Positions 53,582 to 63,993 of a stretch of DNA of 64,000 nucleotides are shown in pieces. Each line of letters opens with the position of its first letter. The first letter of the stretch is position 1. The notes beneath the pieces are model-generated. The model was not told the DNA's origin and did no database searches. It saw only the letters and a list, made by a program, of their open reading frames with translations. The position numbers and the translations under genes are program-made. This stretch comes from Phytophthora colocasiae (lineage: Eukaryota; Oomycota; Peronosporomycetes; Peronosporales; Peronosporaceae): contig JAGKQI010000020.1 in the NCBI GenBank assembly GCA_018806915.1, positions 248,001 through 312,000 of the forward strand. Direction: 5' to 3'.

Positions 53582-56500
53582 TTAGAACTCGAAGATCTCC
53601 CGATAGACAATGTTCTTGGTGTGTACGTTCCCGTCTTCGTCGATCGCTTCCGGGTCCACGGCTATCTTGATCGCCTTCCGTGAAGTCACCCTCGACAACG
53701 CTACATACAGCTGTCCATGCGCAAACACAGGAGACTCGAGGTAGATCCCTACGTGGTGGATAGACTGCCCTCGGGCCTTGTTGATCGTCATCGCAAACGC
53801 TGGAACCACAGGAAACTGTTTTCGCCGAAGCTTGAACGGGAATTCCTTGTCGTCGTCTTCATTGTAGAAGATGATGCGCGGAATGAATACTCGCTTTCCC
53901 TTGAACGGCCCAGTCATAATCGTAGCTTCAATGCTTCGCTCACGCAGTGACACCACTCGGAGTCGTGTTCCGTTACACAACCCTGCGTCGCTGTTCAGGT
54001 TGCAAATCATAATGATCGGAGTTCCAACTTTCAATACAATTCGGTGTGGTGGAATTCCAGAGAAATTCAGAGAGTTCAAGAACTCTGGCTCAAACATGTT
54101 TGGATCCGCAACACCTTCCAGACTGTCAACAGAGAGGTACTCTTTTGTTTCTCCTGATAGACGTTCCAAGACCATGTCGTTAATTCTCCTCACACTCGCG
54201 TTCGTTGGTGCCAAAATGGCTCGTTCAACGAAGTAGTCATCCGGAAGATTGTCGTCACCAACACCAGGATACACTGCATCAATAAGCGCATTGACGTTGC
54301 GCTTCCGCCTGTTCTCATCCGGATCATCAACATCTCGATCTGCAGGTGTTTCCGTTGGCGGTAGAAGATTAAAGTTTGGAGGTGCTTCCATGTCTTCGTT
54401 CTCTTTGGTTTCTTCGTCATCCCATCGATCATCCCCTTGTGTGTCTGGTATAATGCACATGTCGAGGGGAAGCCAGATGTCGTTCTCACTGATATCGGAG
54501 TTCACTGGATATCGACCCTCCCCAATCTGAAGCAAGAAGTCGGAAAACTCTGCCAATTCAGCGGCGCTTGCTGGGTCCGGAGCCGTCTGAACACGCATAT
54601 TCTCCGTCAGACGCACTTGTCGTAGATGGCTCCACAGTGCGGAAGACTTGAAGCAAGCATCCAGCGTTTCTGCCCGAGTAGCATCCTTCAACACAGGCAG
54701 GATCTGTCGATGATCTCCACTGAAAACCATGACCTTTCCTCCGAATGGCTCCAACTCGTTCTTCATAATATCCCGGAACGACCGATCCACCGCTTCGAAG
54801 CACGCTCGATTCATCATAGGAGCTTCGTCCCAGATGATTAAACTTGCCTTGCGGATCAGTTCTGCCTTCTGGCTCTGCCAAGACAGACTACATGTCGAAA
54901 ACTCGGACAGTTTAAGCGGGATCCGAAATGTAGAATGTGCCGTGTGTCCCCCTGTCAACAACGTCGCTGCACTTGTACTCTGCCATGCGCAAGCTGACTT
55001 CCTCGTCACGGTCCATGTTGTTTTGTGCGTCTCTTCCCTGGATGGATCTGAAAAAGTCTTCTGACAAATCCTTCTTAAAGCGATCCCACAGAGCAGCGGC
55101 ATGGTCGGGTAGCGAGTAAACCAAAATGATTCCCAAAAGTTGGCGCACAGCGGATGGCATCTTATACGAAACTGCCTCCGCTAAGCATTCTTCCCACTCT
55201 TGATCATTCTCCAAGTACCCAGCAGCCAGTGCTGCGTCGTGAAAGGTATCATAAACCACTCCATTCACTGTGCGAATATCTTCGAATGATTGGGGTGATC
55301 GCCGATGGCACAGTAGAAGTCGAAGGTAAAACCGCTCTGGGTCTTGTGGCGAGACGTGCACCAATCTACCCTGCGAATCAACGTATCTTCTGTACGGTAC
55401 CCAATACTTCAAACGGTCATCCCACCTGTACTTCACCGGCACATCCTTGTACAACAAATCAGCGGTTCCTTCTGGGTCTTGCATGCACAGGTTGAAAAAC
55501 GCTGTCAATTTCGTTCGATCTCCTCGGCGGACCAAATTCTGAAGGTGTGGAGTCGTTGCATGATCTCGATACGTGACCAGACTCATTCCTTCCAGGTGGA
55601 TAGGAAGAGTCACAACGGCATGTGATGAAGCTTGTGTGGGAAATCCGAACAGTCGCATGCAAGCCTCTACCGGAGAAATATAGCGACCCAATAAGTACTG
55701 AAGAATCTCGTTCGCCTGAATTTCCTCTCCTTCAATAGTGATCGTCGTCATATCCGAACCCTTGTAGACATACTTGTAGATGTACTTCACCGCCTTGTTT
55801 GTAGCGCATACTTCCACGTTGATGTGACAGTCATATTTCTGCGATAGGAATGGGTTGTAAGGTACGACCCAATGGTTGCTCTTTACGTTATCCCACACCT
55901 TCCCCTTGTGCCTCAGAATTCCTTCAGGACGACGACGTCTCTTGTACGTAGGATACTTATCCTCAGCCATTCGTTTCTTCTGCGAACTGTTTGGGGAATT
56001 TCTTGGAGCATTTACCGTTCTTCATGCAGGGACAGTTGGGATTTTGTTGCCCACAGGGACCGTGCAACATATTTGAAATGACGGTTTCATAGAGCTCAGG
56101 GTGTGTCTCCTTGTCTGGTAGCTCGGCTGACGTCAACCGGTCGACATCCTCCGCCGTTGTGGGTTTGTCTTCCGGTCGCATAATCAGCAGGATATGGGCG
56201 TGTGGTAGACCACGTTTTTGGTATTCCACCACGTGAACCCGGGCTGCTACAATACCCAGCAGGCCTTAGTCGAGGTCCTTGTTGAGGGCCTTCAGCTTCT
56301 GCATGAACACACGCGCAACAATGTCCGGTCGATCAGATGCCTTCTCTCCAGGTCTAAGATTTTCCTTGATTTCAGGCCAGTTCGGGTTACACGTCATGGT
56401 GATGAACAGATTGGGTGCACCCGTCTCTCGGACTATAGCCATTGCATCCAGGAAACGCTGGTACATGTAGCGCGGGCCTCCCTTAAAGGTTGGAGGTATA

Positions 56501-58499
56501 ATAACCTTGCGACCGATGTTTTCTGCTTCAGGTTCTGCTGGGTCTACCCCTGTGTCCCCTGCGGCCCCAGCTGCAGCGGGGCTGCGTAGGTGTGCACGGC
56601 ACAGAGGAAGTTTAGTTGTCCCACTTCTTCATTTGCAGCCACTCTGTGTACATCGACAGATTCGTTCCGCAGGGCATCGGTGAGACCTTGCAGTGTTTCC
56701 AATCTGTACTGAAGTTGGTTCTTTTCTATGAACCGCAGGCGTTCTTGCTCGCACTTGGCCCATTGGTCCACACAATACTGTTATGTCAGGCGACCTCCTC
56801 GGAGAATGAGAGAATTGCTCGCAGTGCGGTCATGAAGAACATACGATTCGTACTCTCGGAGTGACATCGTCCGTGGATTCCCGTTTCTGTCCAGGGGGTC
56901 GCCCACATAAGGAAGATCATATGTCCACCCTGGCTCTCCGTACGGAAACAGTAAAGGGTATTGAAGTGGATCGTAGCTCTCGCTCGTTTCATAAATTCGT
57001 TTGAACCCTCCCTGACGGGTGTTCAAAATGATATCTCTGTGCTCGGCCGCAGCTCGATCAATAATGATAGCTGCCACTTCGGATGCAGTGGGTACATTGT
57101 GGGTACCCGGATTTGTGTTCCGCGCCACATGCAATCGAAGCCGAAGGTCCTCATCGTGAGGGAGAAACTCATTGAGACGCAGTGCAGGGTTATCACCAGG
57201 TCTTGCTTCACCAGCAGCTAATTCCCGTGCAAACTGCTCCACGGCTGCTTGGTACACCGGTCCAACACGACCAATCAACAGTCTGCGAGCGTTTAGAAAC
57301 TGTCGTGTGTACCCGTTGTGGGCAGTCATCACCTGATCGATTGTTCCCAGTATGGCCGGGTCCAGTCCATCTGTCATCCCCATACGGCTTGCTACGCGTG
57401 CTTCCATATCCGGATCATTAATGTATACTTGCGCAAACATCGGTCGCCGGTTCGGTGGTGGTAGCAATGCCCCCATGCGATGACAGACAGATCCCTGTAC
57501 GCGGAAGTTGTATACACCACTTCGAGTTACACTCTCATCGACGTTGAGGGAGCGGGTACGTGAGGATCCCATTGAGGTGAACGCGAAGACGTTGTTGTAT
57601 GCGCGGATCGATTGCTTGAATCTCGGGTTGCCAAACAGTGTGTTAAGTTCAGCTGGAGCTTCGCGACTGGGAGGAACATCCACCAATCCCTTACGACAAC
57701 AATTTCCTTCGCTTTTATCCGGAAATTTCCAAGCGCCGCAGTGCTGACACACTCGCTCGTGCTCCAGGGTATCGTCCGTGTACCGGGTGAAGTAATGGCG
57801 ACCGCCAGGAATGATAGCGGGATCGAACTCTTCGTAGTACGCAAGCCCTTTTTGGTACTTTCGAGACCGGCGTTGAAATCGGACTTCCTCTCTTCGACGA
57901 TCAAGATCTTCCTCCGTCATAGCCGTTCTTGTCGCTCGTCGAGCGGTGGCGTCTTCTTCTAATTCACCGGGATTCATTAGCGCTCGCCGAGCTCTCGCAC
58001 GTTCGGCATCTTGTCGCCGATCTCGATCTATTTGCGACTCCAATCGGTTCGCCCTGGTCCGACGTTTCCTTTCCGCATCTGCTGCACGAACGCGAGCTAA
58101 TTGAGACGGTGTCATATTGGCTCGGGAACGCCTGGCTGTTGGACTACGTCGTGGCTGTGGTTGATTATTTGTTGCAGGTTCCATGCCTACTGCAAATCCA
58201 GAGTCGGCAGGTCGTGGAGGTTCTGCAACTGGGATTGAAGTACTTGCCACCGTCACATTTTGTTCCGACCCGATATCAACAGCCTGCAACGCGCTGACAA
58301 CGGCCGGAATAGAGTCTGCATTCTCCTGTTCTCTCGTCTCAGACTGCTGCTTCCTAAACCGGATCAAAGCTGCACTGAGGGTCTTCATCCGTCGTCGCTT
58401 TGCAGCAGGTTCTTCGTGACCTTCTGGCGCGCGATAAGCTGCTTTGATTTCTTCTTCGCTTCCATACTTGCGCTTTCTCCCCATCGTTCCTACAAACAC
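53582..58499 (-). pseudogene. Helitron Rep/helicase, multiply broken
   Basis: Reads from 58499 leftwards. Order: basic N-terminus (MGRKRKYGSEEE), a Cys-rich segment (CQHCGAWKFPDKSEGNCCRKG), the Helitron-like N domain (QYPLLFPYGEPGW), the Rep domain with NLFITMTCNPNWPEI and the two-His motif GLPHAHILLIM, and a Pif1-type helicase with LIIWDEAPM (Walker B), GDHRQILPVL and the C-terminal INKARGQS and YVALSRV motifs. Breaks: an in-frame TAA near 56782, a frameshift near 56580, an in-frame TAA near 56265, a frameshift near 55970, and a deletion near 54940 that removes the Walker A loop and joins two frames. It cannot make a working protein. Confidence 0.88.
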
Positions 58500-59081
58500 T
58501 TAACACAAACCTACGTTAGTCTACACTCTTACTTTCTTCATTGTCTACTTCTTCGCGCTTCTTGTTGTGCTTGAAAAAACGTGCGGTAAGCGGTTCCAGA
58601 TGCCGCGGCAAAAAGATTTCCTTTTTCCCGAAGTAGAAGGTCTCAGTTCGCCGCTAAACAAAAGGTAAGCCATAAGCCCTCAAGTCACTGTCCCCAATGA
58701 CTCGGCAGGTCCGCGACCATGCCTCGTGGCTGTCCGCACGCGCCCTGTCGCGGACTCAGAAGCACGGGCCTGGTGTCACCCCCAAAACCAACGTGCCGGT
58801 CCCATACACGACCACTCTCCGAGGATAAGGCAGGCGGCCCGGCGAAGCCGGCTCTTCTCGCCACATGGATCTGCCTCAGCGCCTCGGCGGGGTATGAGAC
58901 TTCCCATGCTGCTGGCGGGCAAACATGGGCGCCTCAGGGTCGCGGCTCCGGAGAGCAAAGGTGCGACAGGACTAAACCTTAGTACGTGCAACGGGGTCCA
59001 GCTGCAACCTCCTTATCGCCCTCGTGTCCTGGAATTGTGCCTCCGGGGGTAGAAATCCCCGCCTCGGAACGACACGTTTTG
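58500..59081. other. Unassigned segment between Helitron gene and Gypsy LTR
   Basis: Left part (to about 58640) is probably the Helitron 5-prime flank. The remainder, 58680-59080, is GC-rich and looks like a fragment of another repeat, but I could not place it. It does not show the dense short hairpins that begin at 59082. Confidence 0.4.
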
Positions 59082-59542
59082 TGTAATGGTCTACCTAGAC
59101 CTATTAGGTGGCGTACACGTGCGCTTACGTGTATGAGGAAGCGTGCAATTAGAATAGACTTAATTTAAGTATACTTATTTAAATAAGTATAATTAAATCA
59201 AATATATAACTAATTTAAACTGCAAAATACCGTAAAATGAGAACTGTTATTGAATTTGGCATAAGCCAATTATGGACCTCCTAAAACTGTTTGTTATCTA
59301 TTTCTAAAGGGTCTGCCAACGTGTGGTTGGCAAAAACTCTGCTCAGTGATTGGTAGAAATCCGTTACTTTCTACCAATAATATGCACAAATGCACACGAA
59401 CCACCCAATAATGTGGTTCGCCCATGTATCCATTGGTGTGTACAGCACACCAAGGTCTGAGGCCCATTTCCAACCTCTAACAGTTATCCTAACTGTTAGA
59501 GTTACAAGTGGTACAACCACTTGTACGTGTAACCCCGTTACA
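59082..59542 (-). repeat. 3-prime LTR of the Gypsy element
   Basis: 461 bp. On the minus strand it begins TGTAACGGGG at 59542 and ends ATTACA at 59082, giving the TG...CA ends and a terminal TGTAA/TTACA inverted repeat. It follows a polypurine tract directly. It contains at least eight perfect hairpins, such as 59349-59378 (11-bp arms) and 59475-59501 (12-bp arms, 3-base loop). The second LTR is outside the window, so the length cannot be confirmed by comparison. Confidence 0.75.
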
Positions 59543-59553
59543 CCATCCCCCCC
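59543..59553 (-). other. Polypurine tract
   Basis: Minus strand GGGGGGGATGG directly before the TG of the LTR, the expected priming site for plus-strand DNA synthesis. It fixes the orientation of the element as minus. Confidence 0.75.
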
Positions 59554-59644
59554 GTTAAGATTCGACATATCGATCTCGACACGTCAATCAACAGAACTTG
59601 ACAAGACCGTCAAGTTCCCGAGAGAAATCCGAGTTCATCTCGCA

Positions 59645-60631
59645 ATGGACTCGCCAACGCCCACGTCTCCGTCCGCTTCTGCGGACGCGCAAGCCTCTCC
59701 TGCTGCTTCTGCAGCAGGAACAACAACCTCAGCAGTGCCCACTAGCACTGCTGGTTCCAGCGGTCCGACAGAGAAGCTCTCTGTCACCGACTACCATGCT
59801 CTCCACAAGGAGAAGAAAGCGAAGAAGACTTCTTCTTCGCTAGCAGGGGTCAAACACCCTACTGGCGTATCGCGAGCACGTTGCTGCAGCTCGCGATCGC
59901 TACTACACTTACACCACTCGTGGTAAGTGTGAACGCCTCCATGATCTGTCCATGGAAGCGGGGATCCCATGTGCCGTTTCCTTTGGCACACTCTGCCCGT
60001 GTTGCCAAACCTTGGCAACACGCCTCTCTGAAAGTGATCTCCTGGGGTACCCGATCACATCAAGGAGCTTCGTGGTCGTCTCGAGCCATGCGGAGCTCCG
60101 AGTGCTGTGGCTGATCGCAGCACTCCTCGTGCAGGGCTTACCCCTGCAAGTTATGGTGGGCTTCGTACGCCCTCACCATTTCCGGAACGTCCTCCATCAG
60201 GACGTTCCGTGGCTCCCATGTATCTCGATGGGGAGGAAATCCTCTCCAACGAATACGAAAACGAACCCCTTGAGAGTTCGTTCTCTTATGAGCCACAATC
60301 CGCTCCACAATCCAGCGGATCGCTCCACGCGCGTCGCGCAACGGCGGCGGAGGGGGTGGGAACACTCCCTCCGCATGGTCAACGCTATGACCATGACGAT
60401 CGTGCCCTGCACGATCGAGTTGCTGCGCTGGAGCAGACACAGAGCGCTGAGATAGCTGCTCTGAAGCAGGAGGTTCGTGTCCTCCGTGCTGAGGCCTGCG
60501 AGGCAGCTCAGACTGCCTCGAACCTCTCGTCCGGTCTTGGGACGAGAGTGAACCGGTTGATCGACCGTGTCGACGGTCTCGAGAAGGCCTTCCAGACCTC
60601 TCGCACTCCTCAGTCGGACTACCAACCCTAG
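59645..60631 (+). pseudogene. Antisense coding region with C-terminal coiled coil, frameshifted
   Basis: Plus strand, opposite to pol, starting 103 bases inside the LTR. Three frames join into about 330 residues: (1) ATG at 59645, a Ser/Thr/Ala-rich start, then a basic patch KEKKAKK; (2) a globular-looking part with REHVAAARDRYY, a CPCC motif and ESDLLGYP, reached by a frameshift near 59860; (3) HIKELRGRLEPCGAP followed by a Pro/Ser-rich linker and a coiled coil (LHDRVAALEQTQSAEIAALK, then RVNRLIDRVDGLEKAF), stop at 60629-60631, reached by a frameshift near 60050. It overlaps the chromodomain and the linker after integrase on the other strand by about 490 bp. The coherent composition argues for a real antisense gene, now decayed or with consensus errors. 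I recognise no family. Confidence 0.55.
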
Positions 60632-63600
60632 GTAGTCCGTGCTGCACGTACGGCTTCAACCGCCCGACGTAGAAGGTCGGGTGGAGCCTCATGCTGGACG
60701 GTATGTCCAGCCGGTACGCGTTATCATGCCGTTCAAGTACTTTGAACGGCCCAATGAATCTAGGAGCAAGCTTGCTTGCTCCAAAGTCAGACACTGCATG
60801 TCTAGGTAGGTTTTGTGTAGCTAACAAAACTAATGAACCCTTTTCGAATTCATTTGTGTTGCCTCTACCAACAGTATCAGCGTTCAGCTTCTGTCGATCG
60901 ACAGAAGCTGCGATAGCATCCTGGATAAACCGTATGATGGCTTGTCTTCGCTGGACAAAGTCTAGCGCACCCGAGCTGAATCCTTTCAGCTTGTCGCCCT
61001 TGTCAGCAGCAGGCCCTGCCTGCTCGCTATCATCTCTCATGTCTGTGCCCGGCACAGACATCGCGCGCTCGTTCCTGCTCGAACGAGACGTCGCACGCGT
61101 CACAGCAGCTGATAGTGTGCTGCTATCAGTTGCATTCTGCGGTTGTTCGGACGCAACCGTAGATCCTCCCCCACTTAAGGAGGAAGCTACACCGCCGAGC
61201 ATGCTCGGCAATCGTGGATGCCTCATGGTGTTCACGTAGAACGGTGTATGCCCTGTCGAGGCATGCACCGAGTTGTTGATGGCAAACTCTGCCATCGGCA
61301 AGCACTCGCTCCAATGCGGGAACGAGTGAGCGTAGCTCTTCAACGTGTCACCCAGTACACGGTTGACACGTTCGGTCTGTCCGTCCGTCTGCGGATGATC
61401 CGCAGTCGACATTGATAACTGTGAGCCAAGAAGTGTAAACTCTTCTTGCCAGAACCGCGCTGTGAAGCGTGGATCACGGTCCGACACAATGTCGAGCGGC
61501 ATGCCATGGTGTTTGAACACCATGTCAACAAACAGTCGCGCAGTCTGCGCGGCTGTAACAGTAGTTGACGGCAGCAAGATGAACCATCTTGCTGAATCGG
61601 TCCACAAAGACAACGATGCCCGTCCTCCGCTTGCTGTCAGGCGGAAGACCGAAGACAAAGTCCATGGACATGGACTGCCAACACTCCGACGGAGTCGGTA
61701 GTGATTGAAGAGGAGCCTGCGAGAACTGCGCAGGCTTCACGCGTTGACAAACCACGCAAGCACGTACGTACTTGCGCACCCACTTGTACTGGTGGTGCCA
61801 GTAGAAGTCACGCGGGAGAAGAGTGTATGTCTTCTCACGACCCGGGTGCCATGCCGTGGGGGCATCGTGATACTCGAACATGATCCTCAACCGGAGGTCA
61901 TGATCATTCGGAACGACAATGCGATCCGCATTGTCGTCTACTGCACTGTACAACAGTAGGCCTTCGTGTACACGATAGCGGTGTACACGAGCTCGAAGAT
62001 GAGGGGTTAGCTTCCGACGTGCCACGTCGGAAGGTGCTGCGAGGAACTCCAGCAGCCCCTTCGCGTCTGCATCCCTTGCATACGCGTTCTTCACGTCGTC
62101 AATCAACGTTGACGACGGCACACTTGTCCTCACGACGCCAACAGCGTTGGCGTCGACCGTCTCTGCATAGTCAGGTCGACGCGATAACGCGTCGGCCACT
62201 ACATTGAGTCTTCCGGGTTTGTACTCCACCCGGAAGTTGTACTCCGCGAAGAAGGACAACCATCTCGCCATACGTTGCGAGATGTGCGGCGACTTAATCG
62301 CCGTACGCAATGATGCGTGGTCTGTATAGACCACGAACGGTCTACTCCCAAGTAGATACACTCGGAACTCTGCGAGTGCATACTTCATGGCAAGGAGCTC
62401 CTTGTCATGTACGGGATAATTACGCTCAGCTGGCTTCAGCTGACGCGATTGATAGTAGACTACACGATCACGCCCTTCGTGATCGTGTTGCATCAATGCA
62501 CATCCGATTGCAAAGTCGGATGCATCGCACACTACGTGGAATGGACGATCTTGGTCCGCCACGGCCAAGATCGGCGCTTCAGTCAAGCCCTGCTTGACTG
62601 CACCGAATGCCTCCTCGCACTCGGTCGTCCAAATCCACTCAGCTTCTTTCTTAAGAAGCTGTGACAACGGGCGAATCTTGCCCGCATAGTTCTCCACGTA
62701 CTTGCACAAGTACGTGGCAAGCCCAAGGAACTGCCTCAGTTCCTTCACATTGGATGGCGTGGGCCATTCATTGATCACTCTGACCTTCTCTGGGTCAGGG
62801 CGCACGCCGTCTTTCCCCACGAGACACCCCAGCACGGGATCTCGCTCGCCCCGAAGATACACTTCTTCAGGTTCGCATAGAGCTTATGTTTCCTCATAAG
62901 CTCTAGCAGCTTCCGGAGATGCACCTTGTGCATCTCAATGTCCGTCTTCCCGTACACAGCCCGGCTGTGGACGAACACGTCGTCGAAGTAACTCGGTGCG
63001 AAGTCGCGCACCGAGCGCAATAGATGCGTCACGCATCTATTGAACGTTGCAGGGGCATTCTTAAGCCCCTGTGGCATTACGAGCCACTCCCAAAGCATAC
63101 CGCTTGGAGTGCTTACCGCTGTGAGAGGGATGTCCCTCTCACGCATGAGGATCTGATAGAATCCATCACGCAGATCTAGAGCACTGAAGATAGTGCTCAA
63201 GGCCATCGAATCGATGATAACATCTTTTCGCGGTATCGGCGTCTGCGCCGGTATCGTCGCATCGTTCAACTTGTTGTACGCATGAACGATGCGCCAGCCG
63301 CCCTGTGGTTTCTTAACACAGAACGTTGGGGCACTGTGCGGGGACTTTGATTCCCGCACTTGACCTGCGACGACTTTCAAAGAAGTCGTCGATCGCTTGA
63401 ACTTGTTCACGCGGCAGTGGCCACTGCCGTGTAACACAGTACTTCGTGCCCGGCACGAGATCAATCTCGTGCTGTACGCCCTTGTCCTTCGGAAGCTCCG
63501 AAGGAATCTCGTCCGGGAGTACATCCTTGTACTCCCGCAGAATCTCGTAATAGGGACTCGACTTCAACGAGTCCCAACTCTGCTCCTCGAAGCGTTGCTT

Positions 63601-63993
63601 CTTGGTCTTCGCACTGAGGGGGTCATCGCCCTCAGTGATGCCATCGACGACGAGCTGCTTCAGCTCCTCGGCTTCGCGATCCACTCTCTCGATATCCGAG
63701 AGAATGCAAATTTATTCGATGCGTCCATCGTACAAGTTCCGCGCGAAGCACTTCCAACTCATCGTTGGAAGTGCGGTCAACGCCGACGCACACGTCGGCG
63801 GATTCTCCAACCGCATCCTCTGGTACTGTAACCCAGTACCAGTACGTGTCAAGACGTTCAACGTCTCGACACTCGGTGTCTGCCCTGCAGATACACCCTC
63901 CTCAGTCACGGACTGAGACTCACACAGCTCACTGAGCTGGTGCCGCGCGCTCTGATACTGTAACGCAGTATCAGTTCGTGTCAAGACGTTCAA
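60138..63993 (-). pseudogene. Gypsy pol: RT, RNase H, integrase and chromodomain, frameshifted
   Basis: Minus strand, partial at the window edge. Reverse transcriptase shows WRIVHAYNKLNDATIP, FSALDLRDGFYQI, LVMPQGLKNAPATFNR and the catalytic YFDD box; RNase H shows FHVVCDASDFAIGCAL and HDKELLAM; integrase shows the HHCC zinc region (ending CVVCQRVKP), and the D-D-E triad in SMDFVFGLP, IVSDRDPRF and TDGQTERVNR. A chromodomain (RWIVERIVAHKR, RFRIRWRGF, TWEPRNVL) ends the protein at 60138, after a disordered linker of about 120 residues. Lesions: an in-frame TAA near 63712, and frameshifts near 63365, 62845 and 61570. All catalytic residues remain, so the element is recently dead or mis-sequenced. 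Confidence 0.9.

Larger units (their letters stand above)
53107..58640 (-). mobile_element. Helitron, decayed, with two 3-prime terminators
   Basis: Rolling-circle transposon read on the minus strand. The 3-prime end is on the left: CTAG preceded by a plus-strand A and an 8-base spacer before a GC-rich hairpin, once at 53107-53141 and again at 53417-53447. A Rep-helicase relic lies at 53582-58499. I could not fix the 5-prime TC end; it should lie a little right of 58499. The right limit given is approximate. Confidence 0.8.

Noticed and set aside
59082..59553. LTR as the 5-prime LTR of a plus-strand element
   Set aside because: The bases after the LTR on the plus strand are CCATCC, not a TGG-type primer-binding site, while the minus strand shows a clear polypurine tract and pol reads toward it.
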